Shown here: piece by piece, positions 12,808-20,787 of the stretch | Numbering within the stretch: position 1 is the stretch's first letter | Layout of the letters: each line of letters starts with the position of its first letter | DNA from: Oscillospiraceae bacterium | GTDB taxonomy: Bacteria > Bacillota > Clostridia > Oscillospirales > QAMX01 | Assembly: GCA_015068345.1 (NCBI GenBank) | Contig: SVKS01000011.1 | Coordinates: 1 to 35,556, forward strand | Reading direction: 5' to 3' | DNA length: 35,556 bases | Translations under genes and position numbers: made by a program | The notes under the pieces: model-generated | Database searches by the model: none | Told to the model about the DNA's origin: nothing | The model's input: the letters and a program-made list of their open reading frames with translations, nothing else

Positions 12808-14924
12808 TTTTGCTCCGTTCTTGCTATAATATCGTTCTGAATGGCGTCATTCAGTTTGACAAAATAGTCCGAAAATCCCGTAACACGCACACGAAGATGC
12901 TTGTAGTCATCGGGAGTTTCCTTAGCACACAGCAGATCCTTCTTTGAAACGTAGGTGAGTTGAAAATGTACACCGCCATTTTGGAAGTAGGTCAGAAGAA
13001 GATCAACCGTCTTCTCAAAATTGGCATCGTTTTTGATGAGCTGTTCATCAATGGTAATATTCGTAACCGTGGAGCCGCATCCGATCCCGTTGGGATCGAC
13101 CTTTGCGATCGCATTCAGCAGGGCAGATAATCCCTCGCGGTCGCGTCCCTCGCTCTGTCCCAGCCCGAATTTGAGCATATCTCCATTATATCTGCCGTCC
13201 GGCGTTGCCCTGGTATGATTCCCAAACCATTTATGATGAATGTTATATCCGAGCAGATCACCAATGAGCCAATGATAACCGTACAGATTGGTTTTATCCT
13301 TCAAAAACTCATACAATTCCCGATAGAGCCTCTGAGCTACACAGTTGGATGTGTCGTCATCGTTTCCAAAGAATTTTCCTCGCTTGAGGATCAGGGTATG
13401 CAGATCCTCGTAACCCCGCCAATCCGCATGCAATGCCGTGATAAGCTCGGACATTGTAAACATCTTTTCATCAAAAACAAATTGCTTGACGACGCAGAGG
13501 GAATCTATCACATTGGTGATTCCAAGACACATCGGAGATGCGATTGCCGTATTTCCTCCGCCCTGGGTCAAGGAGGTGGCGTTCTCTATACAATCGTTAA
13601 ACACCAGGCTGGAGACGTAATTGATATCCTGCGCTCTTTGCTTGTTGTAAAAGTTATCGTATTCGTACCCGCGTTCCAGATCGGAGAACAGCTCTTTTTT
13701 GAACACGTCGAAAAACGCATCAAAGCTTTCGGCTTTTTCAATTAAATTTGCCTTTTCGTGAAAGAGTCTTTCCGTGGAACGCAGGAAATTGATTTTGGAG
13801 TTGCTTCCGATAATAGCGCCAAGGAAGGCGGGCTCGTTGCATCCGACGGTGGTATAGCCAACCGCCCTCTCAAAGGGAATATGGCAGATCTCAGTATATG
13901 CCATGATGCGTTTTTCATCGTTTTGAAATGCAATTCGCTTGTGAGGGTCGTGTCGCTCGCAATCAAGCACAAAACGGAACACCTCGCGGGGCGTTTTCTT
14001 CGTCCATCGCAGGGTTACCTGAGGAATATAGGTGGGCAACTCGATCATACTTTCAACGATCAGGCGCGAAAGTTCGGTAAACCCGTCCTCGCCGCTTGGC
14101 AAGTAGCCGCCGATACAAAAATGGGATTCGCCTCCGCGTGTAAAATTGTTAGATTGGACAGGCGTTGCCGCTTGGAGCATCAGGAAAAGTTCCTGTAAAT
14201 ATTCGGCGGCTTCTTCCCTGGTCAGCGTGCCGTTTTCAATGTCTTTTTTGTAAAACGGATAGAGATATCTATCAAGCGTTCCCACGCTGTCGGGATCGGC
14301 AGAGAAGCAAAGGTAGATACACAAAACCGCCTCATAAAAACTCTCGGGCGCTTTTTCGGGAACACGGAGAAGCGTCTTGGAAAGCTTTTGGAGATTATTT
14401 CTATATTCCTCGTTTGAGACGGTCAGAGATAATGCCGCCGCGCGCCGGGAGCATTTGTGTGCCCATCCGATCAGGGCATCTGCCACACGCTTAAGCGCGA
14501 GCAAAAACTCTGTTTGCTCGGATTTGGTATGATTTCTTAAGGATTCATCAATATCTTCGATGATTCCGCAAATCCCCCGATTCAGTATCTTTGTATAGTC
14601 AGCGGTGGCGTGTTGCCACTCCATCGTAGAGAGGTTGTCGATCGGTTTGAGATAAAAAAGGTGGAAAGCCTCCTGTGTTGCTTTGTGCCCGCCGCGACGG
14701 AATGCATCACCCACAATACTTCCATCAAAATTGAAAAATCCGGTCAAAACCGAATATTCGGTCAGCTTGGGCTCTTGATTTAAAATATATTCGCAAATGC
14801 GCTTGGATTCCATTTGTTGTCTGGGTAATAGCAGATCCGCTTCATCGTATACCGTTTTCACGGTATCGGCATACATTTTCCCCTGCAGGGTCAGCTCGGT
14901 CAGTCTTTGAATACGTTCGGTCAT
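12804..14924 (-). CDS. Glycyl radical enzyme, substrate unknown (PFL-like/dehydratase type)
   Basis: This is a 706-residue GRE. The active-site cysteine is Cys362 in VGCNEP; the Cys-x-Glu arrangement is characteristic of GRE eliminases (diol dehydratase, CutC, HypD types), whereas pyruvate formate-lyase has adjacent cysteines. The radical site is Gly683 in RVTGFSDYF, followed by QNDIIART, the standard C-terminal signature. At 706 residues it is shorter than most characterised members (about 780-850). I cannot assign the substrate. The start follows GGAGGT. It is first in an operon with its activase and is divergent from an AraC-type regulator. Codon use seems less GCC/ACC-biased than the neighbours, possibly indicating transfer. 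Confidence 0.9.
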   Translation of the reverse strand: MTERIQRLTELTLQGKMYADTVKTVYDEADLLLPRQQMESKRICEYILNQEPKLTEYSVLTGFFNFDGSIVGDAFRRGGHKATQEAFHLFYLKPIDNLSTMEWQHATADYTKILNRGICGIIEDIDESLRNHTKSEQTEFLLALKRVADALIGWAHKCSRRAAALSLTVSNEEYRNNLQKLSKTLLRVPEKAPESFYEAVLCIYLCFSADPDSVGTLDRYLYPFYKKDIENGTLTREEAAEYLQELFLMLQAATPVQSNNFTRGGESHFCIGGYLPSGEDGFTELSRLIVESMIELPTYIPQVTLRWTKKTPREVFRFVLDCERHDPHKRIAFQNDEKRIMAYTEICHIPFERAVGYTTVGCNEPAFLGAIIGSNSKINFLRSTERLFHEKANLIEKAESFDAFFDVFKKELFSDLERGYEYDNFYNKQRAQDINYVSSLVFNDCIENATSLTQGGGNTAIASPMCLGITNVIDSLCVVKQFVFDEKMFTMSELITALHADWRGYEDLHTLILKRGKFFGNDDDTSNCVAQRLYRELYEFLKDKTNLYGYHWLIGDLLGYNIHHKWFGNHTRATPDGRYNGDMLKFGLGQSEGRDREGLSALLNAIAKVDPNGIGCGSTVTNITIDEQLIKNDANFEKTVDLLLTYFQNGGVHFQLTYVSKKDLLCAKETPDDYKHLRVRVTGFSDYFVKLNDAIQNDIIARTEQK

Positions 14925-14956
14925 ATTAACATACCTCCGTGGAGTGGTGTGGATTC

Positions 14957-14985
14957 ATTATGCCATGGTCCGGGAAAAAGGTAAA
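14957..14985 (-). promoter_or_regulatory. Promoter of the GRE-activase operon
   Basis: The minus strand has TTTACC (14980-14985) and CATAAT (14957-14962) with 17 bp between. The weak -35 suits activator dependence. Confidence 0.55.
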
Positions 14986-14993
14986 TGGAAACC

Positions 14994-15019
14994 ATAGCAC
15001 ATTTATAATTGATAGCACA
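14994..15019. promoter_or_regulatory. Direct repeats ATAGCACA, candidate AraC-regulator sites
   Basis: ATAGCACA occurs at 14994-15001 and again at 15012-15019, 18 bp apart, in the divergent intergenic region. The pair lies just upstream of the GRE -35 box and of the regulator's own -35. AraC-type proteins commonly bind direct repeats of this kind. Assignment is inferred from position. Confidence 0.5.
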
Positions 15020-15025
15020 AAATTC

Positions 15026-15054
15026 TTGACAACCGGAAGAAAGCGTGGTACCCT
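15026..15054 (+). promoter_or_regulatory. Promoter of the AraC-family gene
   Basis: A consensus TTGACA (15026-15031) is followed after 17 bp by a poor -10, TACCCT (15049-15054). Confidence 0.5.
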
Positions 15055-15075
15055 TGATAAAATGGGGGTGAGGCA

Positions 15076-15849
15076 ATGCAGGAAAGAATATACGTGGACG
15101 ATATCCGGTCGGTGGTATATGTGGTACCCTTGCAGGTTCACCGGAAAAAGATGATATATGGTCCTAAAATGCCTGCCTATGAATTGGTATATAAAATATC
15201 CGGGGAGAGCGTGACGCACTTTAACGGAAAGGTGATGCACAATCTGCCGGAGACGGTGGAATACTTACCTAAATGCGAAAAAGTCGATTATTATGTAGAA
15301 CGAAAGGTGTTGGGGGATTGCATTGACATCCATTTTAATACGTCGCGACCCATGCCCACCGAAGCATTCCGGGTGGATTGCCGGGGAAATAAACGCATCG
15401 GGGAACTGTTTTTGAAGCTTTATCGCCTGTGGGTTGGGAAACAGAGAGTGGATGACTATCGATGTATGGCATTGATGTATGAGATTCTGTCGGAGCTTTT
15501 TCAACAGGAAGAAAGCTATCTGTCCCGGGACCAGAACCGTAAGATCAGCCGGGGAGTCAGCTATCTGCAGGAGCACGCATTTGATTTTGATATTGACTAC
15601 TACGAACCCGCCAGACTTTGCAATATATGCTACACCTATTTCAAACGGCTATTTGCGCAAAAATATGGGTTGACTCCCAGTCGCTATGTTGCCAAACTGC
15701 GTTTGGAGCGAGGGGCAGAGCTTTTGGGAAGTGGGCAATACAATGTCACGGAAGTGGCGGCGCTTTGTGGGTACGATAATATATATTACTTTTCCCGCTG
15801 TTTCAAGGAAGCCTATGGAGTCCCCCCAAGCCGTTATCCCCCTAAATAA
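15076..15849 (+). CDS. AraC-family transcriptional regulator
   Basis: This 257-residue regulator has an N-terminal sensing part (residues 1-150) without a recognised fold from sequence. The C-terminal double helix-turn-helix starts near residue 160. The first HTH covers YEPARLCNICYTYFKRLFAQKYGLTP and the second ends in the family signature VAALCGYDNIYYFSRCFKEA-YGVPPSRYP. The start follows GGGGGTGAGG. It is divergent from the GRE and its activase with 151 bp between. It is thus the likely local regulator, responding to the GRE substrate or product. The effector is unknown. Confidence 0.88.
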   Translation: MQERIYVDDIRSVVYVVPLQVHRKKMIYGPKMPAYELVYKISGESVTHFNGKVMHNLPETVEYLPKCEKVDYYVERKVLGDCIDIHFNTSRPMPTEAFRVDCRGNKRIGELFLKLYRLWVGKQRVDDYRCMALMYEILSELFQQEESYLSRDQNRKISRGVSYLQEHAFDFDIDYYEPARLCNICYTYFKRLFAQKYGLTPSRYVAKLRLERGAELLGSGQYNVTEVAALCGYDNIYYFSRCFKEAYGVPPSRYPPK

Positions 15850-15854
15850 GAAAT

Positions 15855-15886
15855 ATGTGGCGCCTTCCGAAAGGAAGACGCCACAT
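15855..15886. terminator. Bidirectional terminator
   Basis: ATGTGGCG-CTTCC pairs with GGAAG-CGCCACAT around a GAAA tetraloop, with one internal mismatch (C/A). It lies between the convergent AraC and rubrerythrin genes. Confidence 0.85.
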
Positions 15887-15904
15887 AGCACTTTTGTTAT
15901 TTGC

Positions 15905-16555
15905 TTAATAATTTTCGGCGATGACTTCAAAGTAAGCCTGGGGATGGGCACAGGTGGGGCAAACCTCGGGGGCCTTGGTGCCAACCACGATGTGGCCACA
16001 GTTGCGGCATTCCCAAATCTTGACTTCGCTCTTTTCAAAGACCTGCATACTTTCCACATTTTGGAGAAGCTTGCGATAGCGTTCTTCATGGCGCTTTTCA
16101 ATGGCGGCAACCAGACGGAACTTGGCGGCCAGTTCGTGGAAGCCTTCCTTGTCGGCGGTTTCGGCGAAGCCGGCGTACATATCGGTCCATTCGTAGTTTT
16201 CGCCCTCGGCGGCGTGGAGCAGATTTTCGGCGGTATCGCCAATGCCATTCAGCTCCTTGAACCAGAGCTTGGCGTGTTCCTTTTCGTTTTCGGCGGTTTT
16301 CAGGAAGAGGGCGGCAATCTGTTCAAAACCTTCCTTTTTGGCCTTGGATGCGAAATAGGTATACTTGTTACGGGCCTGGGATTCGCCAGCAAAGGCGGCT
16401 TCCAGGTTCTTTTCGGTCTGGGTACCGGCGTAGGGGTTGGCGGCGACAATCTCTTCCAGCTTGTCACCGGTGGCCTTGCACTTGGGGCAGACCGGCTCAA
16501 CACCATCGGCAACTTCAAAGGTGGCTTTGCAGACTTTGCAGAAATACTTTTTCAT
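15905..16555 (-). CDS. rbr: Rubrerythrin with rubredoxin-like domains at both ends
   Basis: This 216-residue diiron peroxidase protects anaerobes from hydrogen peroxide by reducing it to water. The N-terminal zinc-ribbon/rubredoxin-like knuckles are Cys6/Cys9 and Cys23/Cys26. The ferritin-like four-helix domain has Glu58 (GES), the ExxH pair Glu91/His94, Glu132 and the ExxH pair Glu153/His156. The C-terminal rubredoxin has Cys183/Cys186 and Cys199/Cys202. Classical rubrerythrin has only the C-terminal rubredoxin and reverse rubrerythrin only the N-terminal one, so two are less common. The start follows GGAG. It lies 66 bp downstream of the ZIP transporter gene in the same direction, and the gap has only a weak CAGCC/GGCTG hairpin, so cotranscription is possible. 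Confidence 0.93.
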   Translation of the reverse strand: MKKYFCKVCKATFEVADGVEPVCPKCKATGDKLEEIVAANPYAGTQTEKNLEAAFAGESQARNKYTYFASKAKKEGFEQIAALFLKTAENEKEHAKLWFKELNGIGDTAENLLHAAEGENYEWTDMYAGFAETADKEGFHELAAKFRLVAAIEKRHEERYRKLLQNVESMQVFEKSEVKIWECRNCGHIVVGTKAPEVCPTCAHPQAYFEVIAENY

Positions 16556-16621
16556 GGGAAAACTCCTTTACATAAATATTTAGGAAATCAGCCGGAGGCT
16601 GTTTTCTACAACAAATAAGAA

Positions 16622-17377
16622 TCAACCAAGATAATGACTCATGGCAAGCATCAGACAGAAACCGCCAAGCAAGGCGTAGGTGACACCGCTTGCCGAATCG
16701 TGGTGGGTTTCGGGAATCATTTCGTCGCTGATGACGTAAAGCATGGTGCCTCCCGCCAGCGCCAGGGCGAAGGGAAGAATGGCATTGGAAAGGCTGACGG
16801 CAAAATAGCCCAAAAGGGTTCCGAGGACTTCTACAACACCGGTCATCATGGCGGCGATGAAGGTACGTTTGTGGTTCATGCCGGCGGCAAGCATGGGGGC
16901 AATGATGACCATTCCTTCAGGGATGTTTTGGAGTGCAATGCCCAGGGCGATGGTCAGGGCTTCGCCGGTGTTTCCGGTGCCGAAGCCAACACCGGCGGCA
17001 ATGCCTTCCGGCAGGTTGTGCAGGGCAATGGCCATAACGAATAAAAGAACCTTGTTGAGCTTTTCTGTTTTGGCGGGATGAGCTTCCTGGTCTACCCCGG
17101 AAAGACGGTGGAGATGAGGTACCAATTTATCCAGAAGATGCAGCAGAAGGGCACCGCAAAAGATGCCGATGACGGTGACCGGCAAGCCGTTTTTACCACC
17201 ATATTCCAGGGAGGGGAGAATCAACCCCACCACTGCAGCGGCCAACATGACTCCAGCCGCAAAGGAAAGGACCATATCGCTGAAACGATGGGATATTTTT
17301 TTGAAAACAAAACCCAGGATGGCGCCGATGACGGTGGCACCGCCTACGCCAAGGGCAGTCAAGAAAACCAATTGCAT
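16622..17377 (-). CDS. ZIP-family divalent metal transporter
   Basis: This 251-residue membrane protein, with about eight hydrophobic segments, imports Zn(II), Fe(II) or Mn(II). The ZIP metal-site motifs are clear: HNLPEG at 120-125 in the fourth helix and QNIPEG at 150-155 in the fifth. A short His-containing cytoplasmic loop lies around residues 87-104 (PHLHRLSGVDQEAHP). Length is standard for bacterial ZupT/GufA-type ZIPs. The start follows CAGGAGG. The next gene encodes rubrerythrin, a diiron enzyme, which is consistent with, but does not prove, an iron role. Confidence 0.92.
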   Translation of the reverse strand: MQLVFLTALGVGGATVIGAILGFVFKKISHRFSDMVLSFAAGVMLAAAVVGLILPSLEYGGKNGLPVTVIGIFCGALLLHLLDKLVPHLHRLSGVDQEAHPAKTEKLNKVLLFVMAIALHNLPEGIAAGVGFGTGNTGEALTIALGIALQNIPEGMVIIAPMLAAGMNHKRTFIAAMMTGVVEVLGTLLGYFAVSLSNAILPFALALAGGTMLYVISDEMIPETHHDSASGVTYALLGGFCLMLAMSHYLG

Positions 17378-17421
17378 GGAGCAACCTCCTGAATCCGTTG
17401 GGGAAAACCCGAGTTAACTTT

Positions 17422-17430
17422 AGTATATCA
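17422..17430 (-). promoter_or_regulatory. Extended -10 promoter of the ZIP gene
   Basis: The minus strand reads TGATATACT, an extended -10, 45 bp before the start. No clear -35 is seen. Confidence 0.45.
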
Positions 17431-17459
17431 CAATTGGACAGAAAAAGGAAGAGGGAAAT

Positions 17460-17489
17460 AAAAGGCGACTTGTCACAAAATCGCCTTTT
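17460..17489 (-). terminator. Terminator of the FtsW-PBP operon
   Basis: On the minus strand AAAAGGCGA pairs with TCGCCTTTT around a 12-base loop and continues into ATTT. It begins four bases past the PBP stop. Confidence 0.75.
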
Positions 17490-17493
17490 GTCG

Positions 17494-18867
17494 TCACTTT
17501 TTCACCGATTCTACCGCTGCCTGCAGAACAGTACTTGCCACGTTCCCCGCCACGGTACTACCCCGGCCGCCGTTTTCCACGATGACGATGAAGGCCAGGG
17601 GGGCATCCTCATTGCGGAGGAAACCGGCAAAAAGGGCGTGGGGTTCCTTGCCGCCGCCGACTTCAGCGGTACCGGATTTGGCGCAGATGTCAAGTCCCGG
17701 GAACCGATCAGCGCCGTAAACCTCCTCCACGTTGTTCCGCATCATGTCAGTGAGCCGTTCGGCAGTATCTGCCGAAAGAAGCGTTTTGGTGTCGGCTTTG
17801 TAAATGCCGGTGGGAAGTCCCACCGAGGATCTCACCGTTTGAATCAGGCGAAGCTCGGCGCCGCTTCCCCCGCCGCCGATGGCTCCCATCAGCCGCAGCA
17901 TGGAGGCGGGATTGATCATGTTTTTGTACTGCCCTACCCCCGACCAGCCAAGGTCGTTGGTGGTTTCCGGCATGGTATATTTTCCCCGGGCGGTGGCGAT
18001 GCCGTCGATGGACAGGCTTTCGGAAAGCCCCAGCTCTTCGAAATATTCCGCCAGGGTATCTCCGCCAAGCTTCAAAGCGAGTTCGGCATAGGCACAGTTG
18101 CAGGAATAGGCCAAAGCTCCCGCAATATCCATGGTACCGTGGGCATTGGTGCAGGTGACTTTTCCCTCTCCAATTTCGGCACTGCCTTCGCAATGGAAGG
18201 TCATGTCTTCCAGGTTGGGAAGCTTTTCGATAGCGGCAATGGTGGTTACCAACTTGAAGGTGGAACCGGGGGAATAGGTGGAGGAAAGGAATCGATTGAT
18301 GTAGACCCCTTCGTATTTTTCGTTGGTGGCAAGATCGTCCGGGGGGGCTACCGGGTCGTAGGAAGGGGCGGTGACCATGACCAGCGTTTCGCCGGTTTTG
18401 TAATTGTAGACCCCCACACACCCCTTTTTTCCATCCAGTGCCTGGTAAGCAATGTCGTTCAGATCGGCATCCACCGTCAGGTAGAGATCGTTACCCCCGG
18501 AACGCAGGGAATAGGAGCCGTTGATCAGGTTGTAACCAATGAGCTCCGAGGCAAAATTTTTCACCGCACCGGTACCGATGTAGCCGTGCTGATCGCCTAA
18601 AAGGTGCAGGGTGGAAATGCGGGTGATTTTCTTATCCGGGAAGAGACGTCGGCCCTTCTCACTGCCATATTCCGAAAGCACCAGCCCGTCCCGGTCGAGA
18701 ATGCGGCCCACCGAAAGAACTCCCTTGGTGTAATAACCGTTATTGGCCGAGAAAGAAGCCCAATCGGCGCCATTACGGATGTATTTGACCAAATAGACCG
18801 TCATACCGGCACACAACAAAAGTACCAGAATGAAAAGGCTGATGGTACGGTTTTTCACTTTTTTCAT
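17494..18867 (-). CDS. Class B penicillin-binding protein (transpeptidase)
   Basis: This 457-residue protein is anchored by an N-terminal membrane helix (about residues 9-28) and cross-links peptidoglycan outside the cell. A dimerisation region precedes the transpeptidase domain. The active-site motifs are in order: SxxK as Ser202-Lys205 in SPGSTFKL, SxN as Ser255-Asn257 in YSCNCAY, and KSG at 397-399 in CAKSGTAEV. It is of the size of PbpA-like class B enzymes found next to FtsW/RodA in Clostridia and actinobacteria. The start codon overlaps the stop of the upstream FtsW-type gene (ATGA), so the glycosyltransferase and transpeptidase are made as a pair. Elongation, division or sporulation use cannot be told apart. 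Confidence 0.92.
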   Translation of the reverse strand: MKKVKNRTISLFILVLLLCAGMTVYLVKYIRNGADWASFSANNGYYTKGVLSVGRILDRDGLVLSEYGSEKGRRLFPDKKITRISTLHLLGDQHGYIGTGAVKNFASELIGYNLINGSYSLRSGGNDLYLTVDADLNDIAYQALDGKKGCVGVYNYKTGETLVMVTAPSYDPVAPPDDLATNEKYEGVYINRFLSSTYSPGSTFKLVTTIAAIEKLPNLEDMTFHCEGSAEIGEGKVTCTNAHGTMDIAGALAYSCNCAYAELALKLGGDTLAEYFEELGLSESLSIDGIATARGKYTMPETTNDLGWSGVGQYKNMINPASMLRLMGAIGGGGSGAELRLIQTVRSSVGLPTGIYKADTKTLLSADTAERLTDMMRNNVEEVYGADRFPGLDICAKSGTAEVGGGKEPHALFAGFLRNEDAPLAFIVIVENGGRGSTVAGNVASTVLQAAVESVKK

Positions 18868-20630
18868 TGATCATCCTCCTCACTCAGGTCGTAACGCATT
18901 TGCTTCACGGCTTTTCGATAGCGTTTTGGCAGGCGAACCGCAAAGCTGGCGTTTTGGCGGGTATCTGCCGCCTTGATAAAGGCCAGGAGGCAGAAGCAGG
19001 AAAGCAGGCTGGAGCCGCCCTTGGAAAGGAAGGGGAAGGTGACCCCGGTGAAGGGCAGAATGTCAAAAGCGCCCAGCACGTTCAGCATGATCTGGAAGAT
19101 CATCATAGCGAGTGCTCCGCAGGCGCCGATGACGTAAAAGGAGGATCGGGCGGTTTTTGCCGACCGGATCACAAACAGAGTCAGGATCACAAAGCAAGCT
19201 ATGGCGGAAAGCCCCACCAGAAGCCCCAATTCTTCGCAAACCATACCGAATACCATGTCGGTATCGGCGGCGAAAATTTTGTAAAGGCCGCCCGAGCCGG
19301 CACCCACACCGAAGAGTCCCCCATTGGCGGCGGCCATCATAGTGCGGGTCTGTTGATAACCCCCTTCGTTGGCGTAGTCCCAGGCGTGGAGCCAGGTGGA
19401 AAAACGACCGGCAATATAGGGCTTGATGGTGATGGCCATAAACCCCGCAAAGCCCGCCCCCGAAATGCTCAGGATGACAGTGGCAATATCCCCGGAGCGC
19501 AGGAAGGCCATGATCAGGTAGGCTACGAAAAACACCGACGCGGTGCCAAAGTCACTCATAAGCACCAGTGCAATCACGTTGACCCCCGAAAAAGCCACGA
19601 ACCAGAATAGATTTTTCCGGCTGAAAAGCTTGTCCAGGGTGGCGGCACCGGCAAACAGGAAACAGATCTTCACAAATTCCGAAGGTTGGAAGGAAAAACC
19701 GCCGATGGAAATCCAGTTCCGGGCTCCGAATACACGGGAAGCCAGCACCAGGTTGACCCCCAAAAGCAGAACCCCCATCACTGCCACCGGAAGCCGGAGG
19801 GTTTTGATGCGGCCCAGGTCCCGCAAAAACCATCCCAGAATCAAAAATGCCAGCAGGCCCACGATCAAAAAGGCGGCTTGTTCATATAGCTCATCGGGGG
19901 TGGAAGTGGCGCACACCGACATACCGATGGTCACCAGGAAGAAGGCCAAAATCTCGATTTCAAACCCCATGCGCCGCAGGGCCCGCATGAAGAAATAGTA
20001 GCACCAGCAAATGACAATCAGGGCGCCGAAGCAGATGGGGATGGCTAAGTTCAGCTCGTCCATGGCGGCGATCCAGTGGGCCGAGCACAGAAGCAACTGG
20101 AACTCCGTAAGAATGAACATGGAAATCCCCGGACTGATCAGACCGCCGGGCTTGGTGCGGGAAACCGCCTGACGCTGCTCATCTTCCTCGGAGGAAGGGG
20201 CAAATACAAGAGTCACCGCTCCGAAGGTCAGCCGGTCTCCGGCAAAAACCGGGAGCGGTTCGTCAAAGGGCTCTCCGTTGCACAGGATCTCCCGGCCGGG
20301 TTTCGCCGGATGTAAGAGCCATTCTCCGTGGCCATCCCGGATGAGAAAGGCATGGAGAGAATCAATGGTTTCATCCTCTAACACCACATCGCTGGATTTT
20401 GCGCTTCCGATGGTATTCTCGAAGTGCCGCAGGGGCAGCCGATTTCCTTCCGTATCCACCAAATACCCCCAAATTTCATCCTCCGGGTGGTCGGAAAGCA
20501 GAGACTTTCCGCACCGGAACAGGAGAAGCAGGGCTAAAATCGGCAGAAGGAAGCGAATAGCGAAGGAAATATACAGGAGGATACCTTCGGCATGGGCCAG
20601 AGAGGTATAAATGTCATATAGCTCGTTCAT
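18864..20630 (-). CDS. FHA domain fused to FtsW/RodA/SpoVE-family glycosyltransferase
   Basis: This is a 588-residue SEDS protein. A membrane helix (residues 18-39) is followed by a cytoplasmic FHA domain at about 55-145 (NTIGSAKSSDVVLED, SLHAFLIRDG, LCNGE), a phosphothreonine-binding module. From about residue 170 there are some ten membrane helices of the FtsW/RodA peptidoglycan polymerase, with FQPSEFVKICFLF, GSGGLYKIFAADTDMVF and FPFLSKGGSSLL as family landmarks. The start follows AAAGGAG; the frame is open farther up but without a ribosome site. Coupling to the downstream PBP by an ATGA overlap makes a SEDS-bPBP pair. The FHA domain suggests control by a Ser/Thr kinase, which is not encoded here. 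Confidence 0.93.
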   Translation of the reverse strand: MNELYDIYTSLAHAEGILLYISFAIRFLLPILALLLLFRCGKSLLSDHPEDEIWGYLVDTEGNRLPLRHFENTIGSAKSSDVVLEDETIDSLHAFLIRDGHGEWLLHPAKPGREILCNGEPFDEPLPVFAGDRLTFGAVTLVFAPSSEEDEQRQAVSRTKPGGLISPGISMFILTEFQLLLCSAHWIAAMDELNLAIPICFGALIVICWCYYFFMRALRRMGFEIEILAFFLVTIGMSVCATSTPDELYEQAAFLIVGLLAFLILGWFLRDLGRIKTLRLPVAVMGVLLLGVNLVLASRVFGARNWISIGGFSFQPSEFVKICFLFAGAATLDKLFSRKNLFWFVAFSGVNVIALVLMSDFGTASVFFVAYLIMAFLRSGDIATVILSISGAGFAGFMAITIKPYIAGRFSTWLHAWDYANEGGYQQTRTMMAAANGGLFGVGAGSGGLYKIFAADTDMVFGMVCEELGLLVGLSAIACFVILTLFVIRSAKTARSSFYVIGACGALAMMIFQIMLNVLGAFDILPFTGVTFPFLSKGGSSLLSCFCLLAFIKAADTRQNASFAVRLPKRYRKAVKQMRYDLSEEDDQ

Positions 20631-20719
20631 AAATTCTCCTTTCGTGGAGGGTTGGGTTGTACGCTCTTTTATCATATCATATTTCCCGGCGTTTGAAAAG
20701 AGAAAGCTTTTCGCCCCTC

Positions 20720-20748
20720 TTGCCAAATTGTGGTGCCTCGGGTATAAT
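20720..20748 (+). promoter_or_regulatory. Promoter of the sialidase-like operon
   Basis: TTGCCA (20720-20725) and a perfect TATAAT (20743-20748) are separated by 17 bp. Confidence 0.8.
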
Positions 20749-20787
20749 AGAGATATACAAATCCTGGATAAAGTGAGGTTTGGGCAG

